Below, in pieces: positions 1 to 6,658 of a stretch of 15,918 nucleotides of DNA. Source of the stretch: Candidatus Poribacteria bacterium. GTDB taxonomy: Bacteria > Poribacteria > DTPJ01 > WJIO01. The notes beneath the pieces are model-generated. The model ran no database searches. It saw only the letters and a list, made by a program, of their open reading frames with translations, and was not told the DNA's origin. The position numbers were made by a program, and so were the translations under genes. The stretch covers positions 1 to 15,918 of the forward strand of contig WJIO01000308.1 of NCBI GenBank assembly GCA_014730235.1, read 5' to 3'. Every line of letters begins with the position of its first letter. Position 1 is the first letter of the stretch.

Positions 1-120
1 GCCTTAGCAGTATCCGGGAAAGAAGAGCTTAAGGGTCATGGTTATGGTGTGATTGTGCAGGGGGCATTTCTTTTGATTTTTGATGGGATAAATTACTTCC
101 TTATTCCTGCAGATGATTAG
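1..120 (+). CDS. C-terminal fragment of an unrecognised protein
   Basis: Frame 1 is open from the left edge to a TAG at 118-120, giving 39 residues of which the last 20 or so include a hydrophobic run (GVIVQGAFLLIFDGINYFLI). The 5' end lies outside the window. I do not recognise a family. The hydrophobic run could be a membrane segment or the buried core of a small beta domain. It is followed directly by the repeat-rich intergenic region and I see no T-rich terminator hairpin right after the stop. The fragment is short, so being a real gene end is likely but not certain. Confidence 0.5.
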   Translation, partial: ALAVSGKEELKGHGYGVIVQGAFLLIFDGINYFLIPADD

Positions 121-159
121 AAGCTTCTGATGAAGCAGTTGAAGATAAAGGTAATAATT

Positions 160-482
160 GGCTTTTCCGTCTTGAGTGTGGTAATAATTTGAAAATTTTC
201 TCAGCTTGTCATTCCTGCGAAACTTTTATTCCTTTTTGCTCAAGCTTTTTCAAAAAGCTTGAAGCAGGAATGACAAATGGAGGATGTTTTTTATACTTCC
301 ACGCTCAAACTGGATGAGCCAAAACTTCTGATACAGACTAAAAACTTTATTTATTACTCCGTTCTTCGCAATAACACAGGGATGTAAAATTTATGCTTGG
401 TCAAGCTTTTGAAAAAGCTTGAATCAGGAATGACAAGCTGAGAAAATTTTCAAATTATTACCACACTCAAGACGGAAGAGCC
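160..482. repeat. Composite palindromic repeat (locus A) with 58-bp inverted arms
   Basis: Positions 160-217 and 425-482 are inverted copies of each other, identical at 57 of 58 positions by eye. The 207-bp interior holds two further perfect palindromes, CAAGCTTTTT-C-AAAAAGCTTG at 241-261 and TCAAGCTTTT-GA-AAAAGCTTGA at 401-422, plus GGAATGAC-type core sequence after each. A decayed third copy of the arm end (CCACGCTCAA...GAGCC) lies near 299-320. The simplest reading is two hairpin units of one repeat family, where the first has a decayed right arm and the second has lost its left arm. No transposase is present. Related copies lie at 9408, 12803 and 13531. This structure occupies most of the 440-bp gene-free stretch between 121 and 559. 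Confidence 0.9.
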
Positions 483-517
483 AGATATATTAATTCAACT
501 TAATAAAATATGGAAAG

Positions 518-553
518 ATATTAATCAATGAATATATATTCATTGATTAATAT
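518..553. other. Perfect 36-bp AT-rich palindrome downstream of the minus-strand operon
   Basis: The half-site ATATTAATCAATGAATAT is followed immediately by its exact reverse complement. It lies 6 bp beyond the stop codon of the secreted-protein gene (stop at 560-562), where a terminator would be expected for the PBP/permease/MobB operon. No run of T follows it on the minus strand, so it is not a classical intrinsic terminator. A cruciform, a transcript 3'-end stabiliser or a protein binding site are alternatives. Confidence 0.6.
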
Positions 554-559
554 TATAAA

Positions 560-1222
560 TTAAAACTTCATTTCTCCCCAAACTGTAAATATTTTCCCAC
601 CAGGTTTTACTGATGTTTCCTGACCGAATATTTCTTCTTCGGGGCCACCCTCAAAGAACCTTATATCGTCAATCCAGAAGCTGACGTCTGATCCTGCGAC
701 GGCCAACCCTATCCACATGTCCTCCTTGATATGCCGGTCAACTATGAAGGTATGCTTATATTCCTTCCATTCAATGCCGTCCAGGACAATTGTTTCTGCG
801 TGAAATCCAGGCCAGGGATCGTTTTCCATCTGGGCGCTTATATCTATTTCCCTTGTTAAACCTTCTGAGGAATCTACTTTAGCCCAGAAAGCTACAGTGA
901 ATATATCGGCATCCAGCGTAGGTACAAGATTATGCTGTACCTGAGTATGCCAGGGAATACCAGTGCTTGCTATACCTACGACCTTTAAACTTTTACTACC
1001 GGAATAGGCTTCTGTGTCATCTACTACCAAGCGATACTCGCTTGCGTCGCATCCTCACCCGCCTTTTTGGGTTGCCCATTCAATAGGTTCTTCTCCAACG
1101 ATGTCAGACTCAAAATCGCTGTTTCTTAACCTATTTTCACCTCTTTCAAATACCTGGGCTGAAGCTGTAAAATTTGATAAAACTAGTAATAATAGGGTTA
1201 AATATAAAAATGCAAATCTCAA
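560..1222 (-). pseudogene. Small secreted protein (possible carbohydrate-binding-like domain) interrupted by one in-frame TGA
   Basis: The reading frame runs from TTG at 1222 to TAA at 560-562 and is broken only by a TGA at 1055-1057. There is no frameshift. The N-terminus (MRFAFLYLTLLLLVLSNFTASA) is a clear signal peptide with probable cleavage after ASA. The text NRLRNSDFES, then DDTEAYSGSKSLKV, then SFWIDDIRFFEGG follows the usual order of the jelly-roll CBM4/9-like fold (N-terminal NSDFE, central GxKSLKV, C-terminal WIDDI), so an extracellular carbohydrate-binding-like domain is inferred. The TTG start is preferred to the upstream ATG at 1267 because AGGAGG lies 9 bases before it and it starts 4 bases after the mobB-like stop. 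The TGA falls between GG and GCD, before the core of the domain, so truncation would leave only about 55 residues. A nonsense mutation, an assembly error or UGA readthrough are all possible. Confidence 0.7.
1028..1044 (-). other. Hairpin 10 nt downstream of the in-frame UGA
   Basis: On the coding strand the sequence CAAGCGA-GTA-TCGCTTG forms a perfect 7-bp stem beginning 10 nt after the UGA at 1055-1057. The spacing and 17-nt length resemble the short upper stem-loop of bacterial SECIS elements. The bulged U and GGUC-type loop of the E. coli fdhF element are not present, so this is suggestive geometry only. Confidence 0.35.
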
Positions 1223-1226
1223 ATAA

Positions 1227-1952
1227 TTATTCCTCCTCGATTTTAATCTCAACATCTCCGCCTTCAAAGCCTTTTAATGCCGACAACATGCCCTTTATGG
1301 TATTTCTGAATAATTTCGATACAAAAGGATTAACGGGGATCACCTGTCCTTTAACTTTAATCTGTATATCGGAATAAAGGGATTTACAATTCTGTATAGT
1401 TCTATTACCTGAAACTATCTGCTTTGCCAGTTCATAGCATGTATCAAAACCACAAGCCCCGCAGTTAAGGTCCGGAAGTTTAAAGGCTTTTTCTTCGGCA
1501 ATATCTGCGATCATGACAATATCTTTTTCCTTATCCAGAACCGGAACTTTTATATCATCAACCGAGTTTATGGATGAACCAATAATACATATTTCCAGAC
1601 CATCCAGAAGATCATGGGGATCTTCATTGGGTTTTAAACATACTATTTTTGGAAAAGTCTTTTTTGATTTAAATCCCTCTATCAAAACAAAATCGGACTT
1701 CATATATGATAACATATCCTCAAGGCTTAAAGATTCCCTGAAAAATATGGCGGATTCGTCATCAGATACAGCGGCTGCCTGATATGCGTGTTGACGATGC
1801 AAAGTCGTATCTGTTCCCGGCAGGTCGAGTTTGCATGAAACGTGCTTAACCGATGATATTTGAATCCTTCTTTTGCTCAGTTCCTTTGCCAGGTTTATCA
1901 GCAATGTGGTTTTGCCGCTGTTTTTATAGCCTGTTATGCCAACTGCTTTCAT
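1227..1952 (-). CDS. mobB: MobB-type P-loop GTPase fused to a 4Fe-4S domain
   Basis: The N-terminal 150 residues match MobB, the GTP-binding helper of molybdenum cofactor guanylylation. They carry a Walker A loop GYKNSGKTTL (residues 8-17), the SVKHVS segment near 34-39 and the DFVLIEGFK Walker B-like strand near 87-95. Residues 164-189 hold Cys164-x2-Cys167-x4-Cys172-x16-Cys189, the pattern of the 4Fe-4S 'Fes' domain seen in RnfB and corrinoid/CODH subunits. About 50 residues follow. At 241 residues it is longer than plain MobB (about 170), consistent with the fusion. ATG at 1952 has AAGGAG about 10 bases before it, and that ribosome site overlaps the stop of the upstream permease. No molybdoenzyme or other cofactor-synthesis gene is in view, so the target is unknown. 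A general Fe-S GTPase function is the alternative. Confidence 0.85.
   Translation of the reverse strand: MKAVGITGYKNSGKTTLLINLAKELSKRRIQISSVKHVSCKLDLPGTDTTLHRQHAYQAAAVSDDESAIFFRESLSLEDMLSYMKSDFVLIEGFKSKKTFPKIVCLKPNEDPHDLLDGLEICIIGSSINSVDDIKVPVLDKEKDIVMIADIAEEKAFKLPDLNCGACGFDTCYELAKQIVSGNRTIQNCKSLYSDIQIKVKGQVIPVNPFVSKLFRNTIKGMLSALKGFEGGDVEIKIEEE
1232..1237 (-). promoter_or_regulatory. Ribosome binding site fixing a TTG start
   Basis: AGGAGG on the minus strand lies inside the last codons of the mobB-like gene, 9 bases before TTG at 1222. It decides the start of the secreted-protein gene in favour of TTG 1222 over ATG 1267. Confidence 0.75.
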
Positions 1953-1966
1953 GGTTTATGTTCTCC

Positions 1967-3325
1967 TTAGCTTTCCAGTTCCAGACCAGCCTTCCGGACA
2001 TCTCGCTCTGCGCTGATTTCACCTGAAACTTTAACAATAGCCCGGAATATTACCACACCGGGAATTGCCAGTATTGCACCCCATATACCGATCAGGCTTA
2101 CAGCTAAAAGCATGGCAAACACAACAACCAGGGGGTGAACTTCTACTGCTGCGCTCAATATCCTGGGTGAGATCAGGGAATTATCAAGAAGCTGTATACC
2201 AATAGCTGCGCTTATAACAAGAACTATCTGTATTAGCAAATAATTAATACCGATTGTACCGGTAAAAAAGCCTGTAAGACAAGCCAGCACAGCTATAAAG
2301 CCGCCAATTATAGGTCCTACGCTGGGTATTGCATTGCTTAAACCGGCGATTATTCCCACCATAAGGGCAAAAGGCACCCGGATTATACTGTATGCTATGG
2401 CCGATAATACCGCCAGGGTAAAAATGACTGTTGTTTGCCCCTTAAGAAATCCTCGCATGTTGACATCAATTTCATTGATGTAACGGGCTATATTTTCCCG
2501 ATGCTCTTCAGATACGATATTCTGAAGCTTCTGAATATGTTGTTTAAAGGGACCTACAGCATAAATAAATACGATAAAGGTAAAGAATATATTAGATATT
2601 TGCCCCACTGTTCCCAGAAGTCCTGAGGATAATCCACCGAATATATTTGTCAAAATTTCACTGGCATTTCTTGCCAGGTTTGGTATTCTCTCCTGTATAT
2701 ATACGCCCAGTTTTTCTATATTATCCTCCACAACGTCCTGCCAAGATTCAGGCAGACGATTTTTGAAAGGATATTCACCTTTTTCCTCCCAGTCCTGAAT
2801 CAGCTTTTCTGTGCCGAGTTTTACCTTGTTGTAAAAATTAACTATGCCCTTGCGCATTCCGGCTGCCTGGTCTATAAGTTGGGGAATTATAATGAAAGCG
2901 AATAATAAAATAATACCGATGATCAGGACGATAATTATGGCCACAGCGGCGATCTTTGGCAGAAATAAAGTCTTACCTTTTGGTAGAGGTATTGGCAGTT
3001 TTTGCAGGCCGGAAATTGCAACGTTTACCACATAGGCAAGGGAAAAGCCAACAATAAAAGGTATAAATACAGTCTGAAGCCGGGCTAGAGTCCATATGCT
3101 TATTAAAACAATGGCAACGTTTGTCACCCGGTTTATTGAATCATCTCCTCTGAAACCCGCCAGAAGAAATATAAGTATTATAGGTATTGAGGGATGAACG
3201 ATCATCCGCTGGGATTCTGTTCCCATAGCAAAGGCCAATCCTATCCAGGCGTAGGATATAACAAAAACAAATATTGTAATACAGGTATTAATATGCGGCG
3301 CGTCTTTGAAATTTGGTCTGTTCAT
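1967..3325 (-). CDS. AI-2E transporter family permease
   Basis: A 452-residue integral membrane protein of the AI-2E/TqsA/PerM family (PF01594). Hydrophobic segments fall near residues 13-34, 43-58, 67-100, 122-148, 240-258, 296-350, 362-380 and 395-428, with a soluble, charged loop near 150-235 as usual for the family. Family landmarks include FLKGQTTVIF (293-302), NAIPSVGPIIGG (331-342), LLDNSLISPRI (379-389) and HPLVVVFAML (397-406). Family members export small molecules such as the AI-2 signal, or act as ion/proton antiporters, and the substrate cannot be read from sequence. The first two hydrophobic segments seem to be an N-terminal addition to the core. It starts 18 bases after the PBP stop with a weak AGGA-type site and is probably co-transcribed with it. 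No luxS or AI-2 gene is visible. Confidence 0.9.
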   Translation of the reverse strand: MNRPNFKDAPHINTCITIFVFVISYAWIGLAFAMGTESQRMIVHPSIPIILIFLLAGFRGDDSINRVTNVAIVLISIWTLARLQTVFIPFIVGFSLAYVVNVAISGLQKLPIPLPKGKTLFLPKIAAVAIIIVLIIGIILLFAFIIIPQLIDQAAGMRKGIVNFYNKVKLGTEKLIQDWEEKGEYPFKNRLPESWQDVVEDNIEKLGVYIQERIPNLARNASEILTNIFGGLSSGLLGTVGQISNIFFTFIVFIYAVGPFKQHIQKLQNIVSEEHRENIARYINEIDVNMRGFLKGQTTVIFTLAVLSAIAYSIIRVPFALMVGIIAGLSNAIPSVGPIIGGFIAVLACLTGFFTGTIGINYLLIQIVLVISAAIGIQLLDNSLISPRILSAAVEVHPLVVVFAMLLAVSLIGIWGAILAIPGVVIFRAIVKVSGEISAERDVRKAGLELES

Positions 3326-3343
3326 ATTCCATATCCTGAATAG

Positions 3344-5671
3344 CTATTCAACAGGTTCATTACCTTTGATAAAGGCCTCTTTTATTGCATGATTAGATCT
3401 TTCTGATGCCAGAAGTCCTGTATCCGCATCAACTGTCTTGAATACAATTCCTTCTGGCACTGGAAAATCCTTGACGGGGCCATCCACAACCGAATCCATG
3501 AAAAAATACCATATAGGTAGCGCACCCAAAGCACCGGTGTGCCGACAGCTTTTGCCGAATTCATCGAAGCCTACCCATACACCGGTTACTAGATCAGGAA
3601 CATATCCAACGAACCAGGCATCGGTTTCGTCATTTGTTGTTCCGGTTTTTCCGGCAGCCGGTCTCTCAAAACCAAATCTTCTTACGTTTCTGCCCGTGCC
3701 CTCTTCAACAACCCCCTGCATGAGATAGGCCATCTGATAGGAAACTTCTTTGCTCAATACGCGTCGGACCGGGGGCGTGTTTTCTTCAAGAATACTGTCC
3801 TCCATATCCAGAACATATTTTATACATATAGGCTTAGCCCTTATTCCCTGATTAGCCCAGACACCATAGGCTGATGTAATCTCCAGCAAGCTCACAGCAG
3901 AAGCACCCAGGGCCAGGGATGGGACAGGATCTAACGGGCTTGTGATTCCCATTGAGTTTGCGAGGGCGATTACTCTTTCGGGCCCTACCTGCTCGTTGAA
4001 AAATCTTGCTGTTGCAACGTTTATGGATTTTGTAAGCATCTTGCGTATGGTAACCTGGCCATAAAAAGTCTTGTAGAAATTCTGGGGTCTCCAGAAACCT
4101 CCGGGGACGCTAATACCCCAAGGTTCGTCCACAACTATAGTCGTCGGTTTGGCCAGTCCATTTGCCAGGGCGGCACAGTAAATGAAGGGTTTAAAAGCCG
4201 AACCGGGTTGTCTGTGGGGATGAACTGACCGATTAAATTGGCTGATGTAAAAATCCCGGCCTCCGATCATAGTCCTCACACATCCTGTAGCTGGATCTAT
4301 GGAAATTAAAGCTCCCTGTATATATGTATCAGGTCTTCTGACATCCTTGCGTTCGCCTGAATACCACTTGACTTTGTTTTCATCATAGGGGGAATACCTG
4401 AGGTTTTTGTCCAGTATACCAAGACCTTTTTGCACTGCGCTATTGGCTTTAAGCTGCATGGACATGTCCAGGGTTGTATATACTTTGAGACCGCTTCTGT
4501 AAAGCGCTCCCGGCTCGTATTTTTCCACCAGCTTGTTTCGAACATATTCCAGGAAGTGCATAACTTCCTTATTGGATGTACGTTCCTGAGGTGAAACTGT
4601 CATTAATGGGGATTCGTAGGATTCCTTAAACTCTACTTCGTCTATGAATCCCAGTTTACGCATCTGTCTCAGGACTATCTGTCGCCGCCTGTGGGAACTT
4701 TCCGGGTTTCTGATAGGGGAATACCGGGGGGGATCTTTGGGGATCGCCGCCAGGGTTGCGGCTTCATGTATACTAAGTTCCGATAAATCCTTATTGAAGT
4801 AATATTGGGCGGCTTCAGCCACGCCGTAAATCTCTCTTGCGCCGTATCTTCCAAGGTTGACCCTGTTCAGGTATCTTTCAAGGATTTCATCCTTTGTATA
4901 AACACTTTCGATTTTTATGGCCAGAAGTCCCTCTTTGATCTTCCTAACCAGAATTTGATGCCTGGTCAGAAACAGGTCTTTTGCAAGTTGCTGGGTTATG
5001 GTGCTGGCCCCCTGGAATCTATGGTATTTCCAGCTATATTTTATATTCCACCACATTGAGCCAACAATTCGGTATAAATCAAATCCCCAATGGTCATAGA
5101 AGCGTTTGTCCTCAATGGCCAGGAATGCGTTAATAACGTTGTCGGGTATTTCCGAAAGGCTTGCCAGTTCCCGATCAGTGCCCTCGCTTCCATAGAATTC
5201 AGCTATTACCTCCGGTTCAAGGATGAATTCGTTAATAAATTCCTGCTCTGATTCCATCATACGAGTGATTTTACCATCAGTAACCTGAATATTAATAATG
5301 CGTTCCGCTATTCTCATCCTCGGGTAATTCACTTCTCTTAGATATAATACCATCTCATTATTAGGGCTTTTTTCATCTTGCTTAAGGTGATACTGACCGG
5401 GGTTTTCTGGAATATAATTTGTCTGTATATATTCAAGCCGCTCAAGTCTTCTAAGTAAGTTGCTAAAGGTAGTCTTCGTTCTTACGCGAAAAAAGTCAGA
5501 ATAGACTTTGGTGGGATAATGCCACGCCTGAGTTTCATATTCCAAAGGTTCAAGGGAAGGTAGATCATCCCAATACGCTATGATCATACCCACAGGTATA
5601 CCAGCACATATAAAAAATATAACCATGAAAACCAGCAAAAGAATCCGCAATATTTTTTTCAATATTTTCAT
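3344..5671 (-). CDS. Bifunctional class A penicillin-binding protein, PBP1B-like with UB2H-type domain
   Basis: A 775-residue peptidoglycan synthase anchored by an N-terminal membrane segment (about residues 7-32). Residues 55-138 (PTKVYSDFF...LRRLERLEYI...PGQYHL...MVLYLREVNYP) match the UB2H domain of PBP1B rather than PBP1A. The glycosyltransferase (GT51) domain follows, with catalytic EDKRF at 187-191 and QGASTITQQLAKDLFL at 220-235. The transpeptidase domain carries SAFK (491-494, acyl-enzyme Ser491), SIN (549-551) and KTGT (675-678). All catalytic residues are present, so it should polymerise and cross-link peptidoglycan outside the inner membrane. It is the first gene of a minus-strand operon, with AGGAGAAA before ATG 5671 and a strong promoter just upstream. 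In E. coli UB2H binds the outer-membrane activator LpoB, but no LpoB-like gene is seen here. Confidence 0.95.
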   Translation of the reverse strand: MKILKKILRILLLVFMVIFFICAGIPVGMIIAYWDDLPSLEPLEYETQAWHYPTKVYSDFFRVRTKTTFSNLLRRLERLEYIQTNYIPENPGQYHLKQDEKSPNNEMVLYLREVNYPRMRIAERIINIQVTDGKITRMMESEQEFINEFILEPEVIAEFYGSEGTDRELASLSEIPDNVINAFLAIEDKRFYDHWGFDLYRIVGSMWWNIKYSWKYHRFQGASTITQQLAKDLFLTRHQILVRKIKEGLLAIKIESVYTKDEILERYLNRVNLGRYGAREIYGVAEAAQYYFNKDLSELSIHEAATLAAIPKDPPRYSPIRNPESSHRRRQIVLRQMRKLGFIDEVEFKESYESPLMTVSPQERTSNKEVMHFLEYVRNKLVEKYEPGALYRSGLKVYTTLDMSMQLKANSAVQKGLGILDKNLRYSPYDENKVKWYSGERKDVRRPDTYIQGALISIDPATGCVRTMIGGRDFYISQFNRSVHPHRQPGSAFKPFIYCAALANGLAKPTTIVVDEPWGISVPGGFWRPQNFYKTFYGQVTIRKMLTKSINVATARFFNEQVGPERVIALANSMGITSPLDPVPSLALGASAVSLLEITSAYGVWANQGIRAKPICIKYVLDMEDSILEENTPPVRRVLSKEVSYQMAYLMQGVVEEGTGRNVRRFGFERPAAGKTGTTNDETDAWFVGYVPDLVTGVWVGFDEFGKSCRHTGALGALPIWYFFMDSVVDGPVKDFPVPEGIVFKTVDADTGLLASERSNHAIKEAFIKGNEPVE

Positions 5672-5691
5672 ATATTATTTCTCCTATGGAT

Positions 5692-5720
5692 ATTATAGCG
5701 TCCCAGGCAATAATGGTCAA
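5692..5720 (-). promoter_or_regulatory. Sigma70-type promoter of the PBP operon
   Basis: Reading the minus strand, TTGACC (5715-5720), a 17-bp spacer and a perfect TATAAT (5692-5697) lie just before the PBP ribosome site AGGAG (5681-5685). This places the transcript start only about 15 bases from the ATG, so the leader is very short. It is the only strong promoter seen for the four-gene operon ending at 560. Confidence 0.8.
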
Positions 5721-5775
5721 GGATGAGTATATCAATTTTCATAACGTTTTTCATGGTGATTTGGGATTACATAAA

Positions 5776-5793
5776 ATTATTCAAATGAATAAT
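5776..5793. promoter_or_regulatory. Perfect dyad, possible regulator site 1
   Basis: ATTATTCA-AA-TGAATAAT is a perfect 8-bp inverted repeat in the 405-bp divergent region 5672-6076, about 150 bp upstream of the -24 element at 5942. I see no gene in this region; the short plus-strand frame at 5686-5880 has no coding features and overlaps the PBP promoter. Confidence 0.45.
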
Positions 5794-5800
5794 ACATTTT

Positions 5801-5823
5801 GTCGTTGTTTGTCATACAACGAC
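5801..5823. promoter_or_regulatory. Perfect dyad, possible regulator/enhancer site 2
   Basis: GTCGTTGT-N7-ACAACGAC is a perfect 8-bp inverted repeat with a 7-bp centre, 7 bp from the first dyad. It lies about 120 bp upstream of the -24/-12 promoter-like site at 5942-5957, the usual place for an upstream activating sequence bound by a sigma54 enhancer-binding protein. No such regulator is encoded in the window. It is also roughly 80 bp upstream of the divergent PBP promoter and could serve that instead. Confidence 0.5.
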
Positions 5824-5941
5824 GTTATGTGTTACCCAACGGTAATTCAAAGCTCTGTTTGTCTTTTATTACCTGGTTAAAAAACCTCATAGAAGGCATA
5901 GTGTAAGCTTATAAGGATACTAACTCGATTTTATATCATTA

Positions 5942-5957
5942 TGGCATGTTTGTTGCA
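5942..5957 (+). promoter_or_regulatory. Putative sigma54 (-24/-12) promoter of the rubrerythrin operon
   Basis: TGGCAT-GTTTG-TTGCA matches the sigma54 consensus TGGCAC-N5-TTGCA with one difference, and keeps the invariant GG-N10-GC spacing. A transcript would start near 5968-5970, leaving a leader of about 108 nt before the rubrerythrin ATG. No well-spaced sigma70 -35/-10 pair was found nearer the gene; TTGACG at about 6020 lacks a proper -10. Confidence 0.55.
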
Positions 5958-6076
5958 CTTTATATTTTGAAATTCCTCTGAATAATTCCAAATAAAAACA
6001 AAAGGTTTTTCGATTGTATTGACGTTATGTTGTTGCAAAAAACTTCGAAACTATAGAAACGAGGAGAAATATAAAA

Positions 6077-6625
6077 ATGCGAGACATGGTAGCAGCAGAT
6101 CTTAGATCTGCTTTCGGAGGAGAAAGTCAAGCTCATATGCGATATGTGATATATGCGCAAAAAGCAAAGGATGAAGGATTTGACAATATTTCCCGGTTGT
6201 TTACTGCCATAGCTGATGCTGAGCGAATACACTCTACAAATCACTTCAGTACAATGGCTGACGTAGGTGGAGCATTTTTGGTTGCAAGCATTGCTGGTTT
6301 TGGATTGGGAAGCACCTCTGAAAATCTGGACGTAGCTATAGAAGGTGAAACCTTTGAGATAAACGAAATGTATCCGGCATATAGAGCCGTAGCTAAAGCT
6401 CAAGGGGAAGACGAAGCTGAAAAAAGCTTTAAATGGGCTTATATGGCAGAGAAAACCCATGCTGTGTTTTTCAAAAAAGCCAAGAAGGCTTCGGAAAAAG
6501 GGAAAGATGTAGAACTTGGTGTTATGTGGATATGTCAAACCTGCGGACACACCGTCGAAGGAGAACCACCTGATCAGTGTCCCGTATGCCAGGAGCCCAA
6601 AGAAGTTTTTAATTCATTTGAATAA
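6077..6625 (+). CDS. rbr: Rubrerythrin
   Basis: A 182-residue cytoplasmic peroxide-reducing non-haem iron protein. The N-terminal four-helix domain carries the diiron ligands Glu16 (GGES), Glu49 and His52 (DAERIH), Glu94 and Glu97 (EINEMY), and Glu125 and His128 (AEKTH). The C-terminal rubredoxin-like domain has Cys153-x2-Cys156-x11-Cys168-x2-Cys171 for the electron-transfer iron. Family members reduce hydrogen peroxide with electrons from NADH-linked reductase/rubredoxin, protecting anaerobes from oxygen stress. The ATG at 6077 follows GAGGAG by 10 bases. It is the first gene of a plus-strand set with an aldo/keto reductase 33 bp downstream. A sigma54-like promoter and two dyads lie upstream. 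Confidence 0.96.
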   Translation: MRDMVAADLRSAFGGESQAHMRYVIYAQKAKDEGFDNISRLFTAIADAERIHSTNHFSTMADVGGAFLVASIAGFGLGSTSENLDVAIEGETFEINEMYPAYRAVAKAQGEDEAEKSFKWAYMAEKTHAVFFKKAKKASEKGKDVELGVMWICQTCGHTVEGEPPDQCPVCQEPKEVFNSFE

Positions 6626-6658
6626 ATTATTTAGTATACAAAGAAAGGAATAGGAGTA

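Noticed and set aside
160-482. CRISPR array
   Set aside because: Repeats are inverted, of unequal spacing and length, and there are no regular spacers or cas genes.
1030-1030. Separate gene starting at TTG 1030 after the TGA
   Set aside because: There is no ribosome site before it, and the text on both sides of the TGA belongs to one secreted domain in the same frame.
5686-5880. 64-codon plus-strand frame in the divergent intergenic region
   Set aside because: It overlaps the PBP promoter and both dyads and has no coding character or family resemblance.
6020-6058. Sigma70 promoter for rubrerythrin from TTGACG and TATAGA
   Set aside because: The two boxes are about 27 bp apart, and a start from TATAGA would remove the ribosome site.
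5960-6550. Long minus-strand open frame of 196 codons
   Set aside because: It is the antisense shadow of the rubrerythrin gene, has no ribosome site and an implausible Ser/Phe/Tyr-rich composition.
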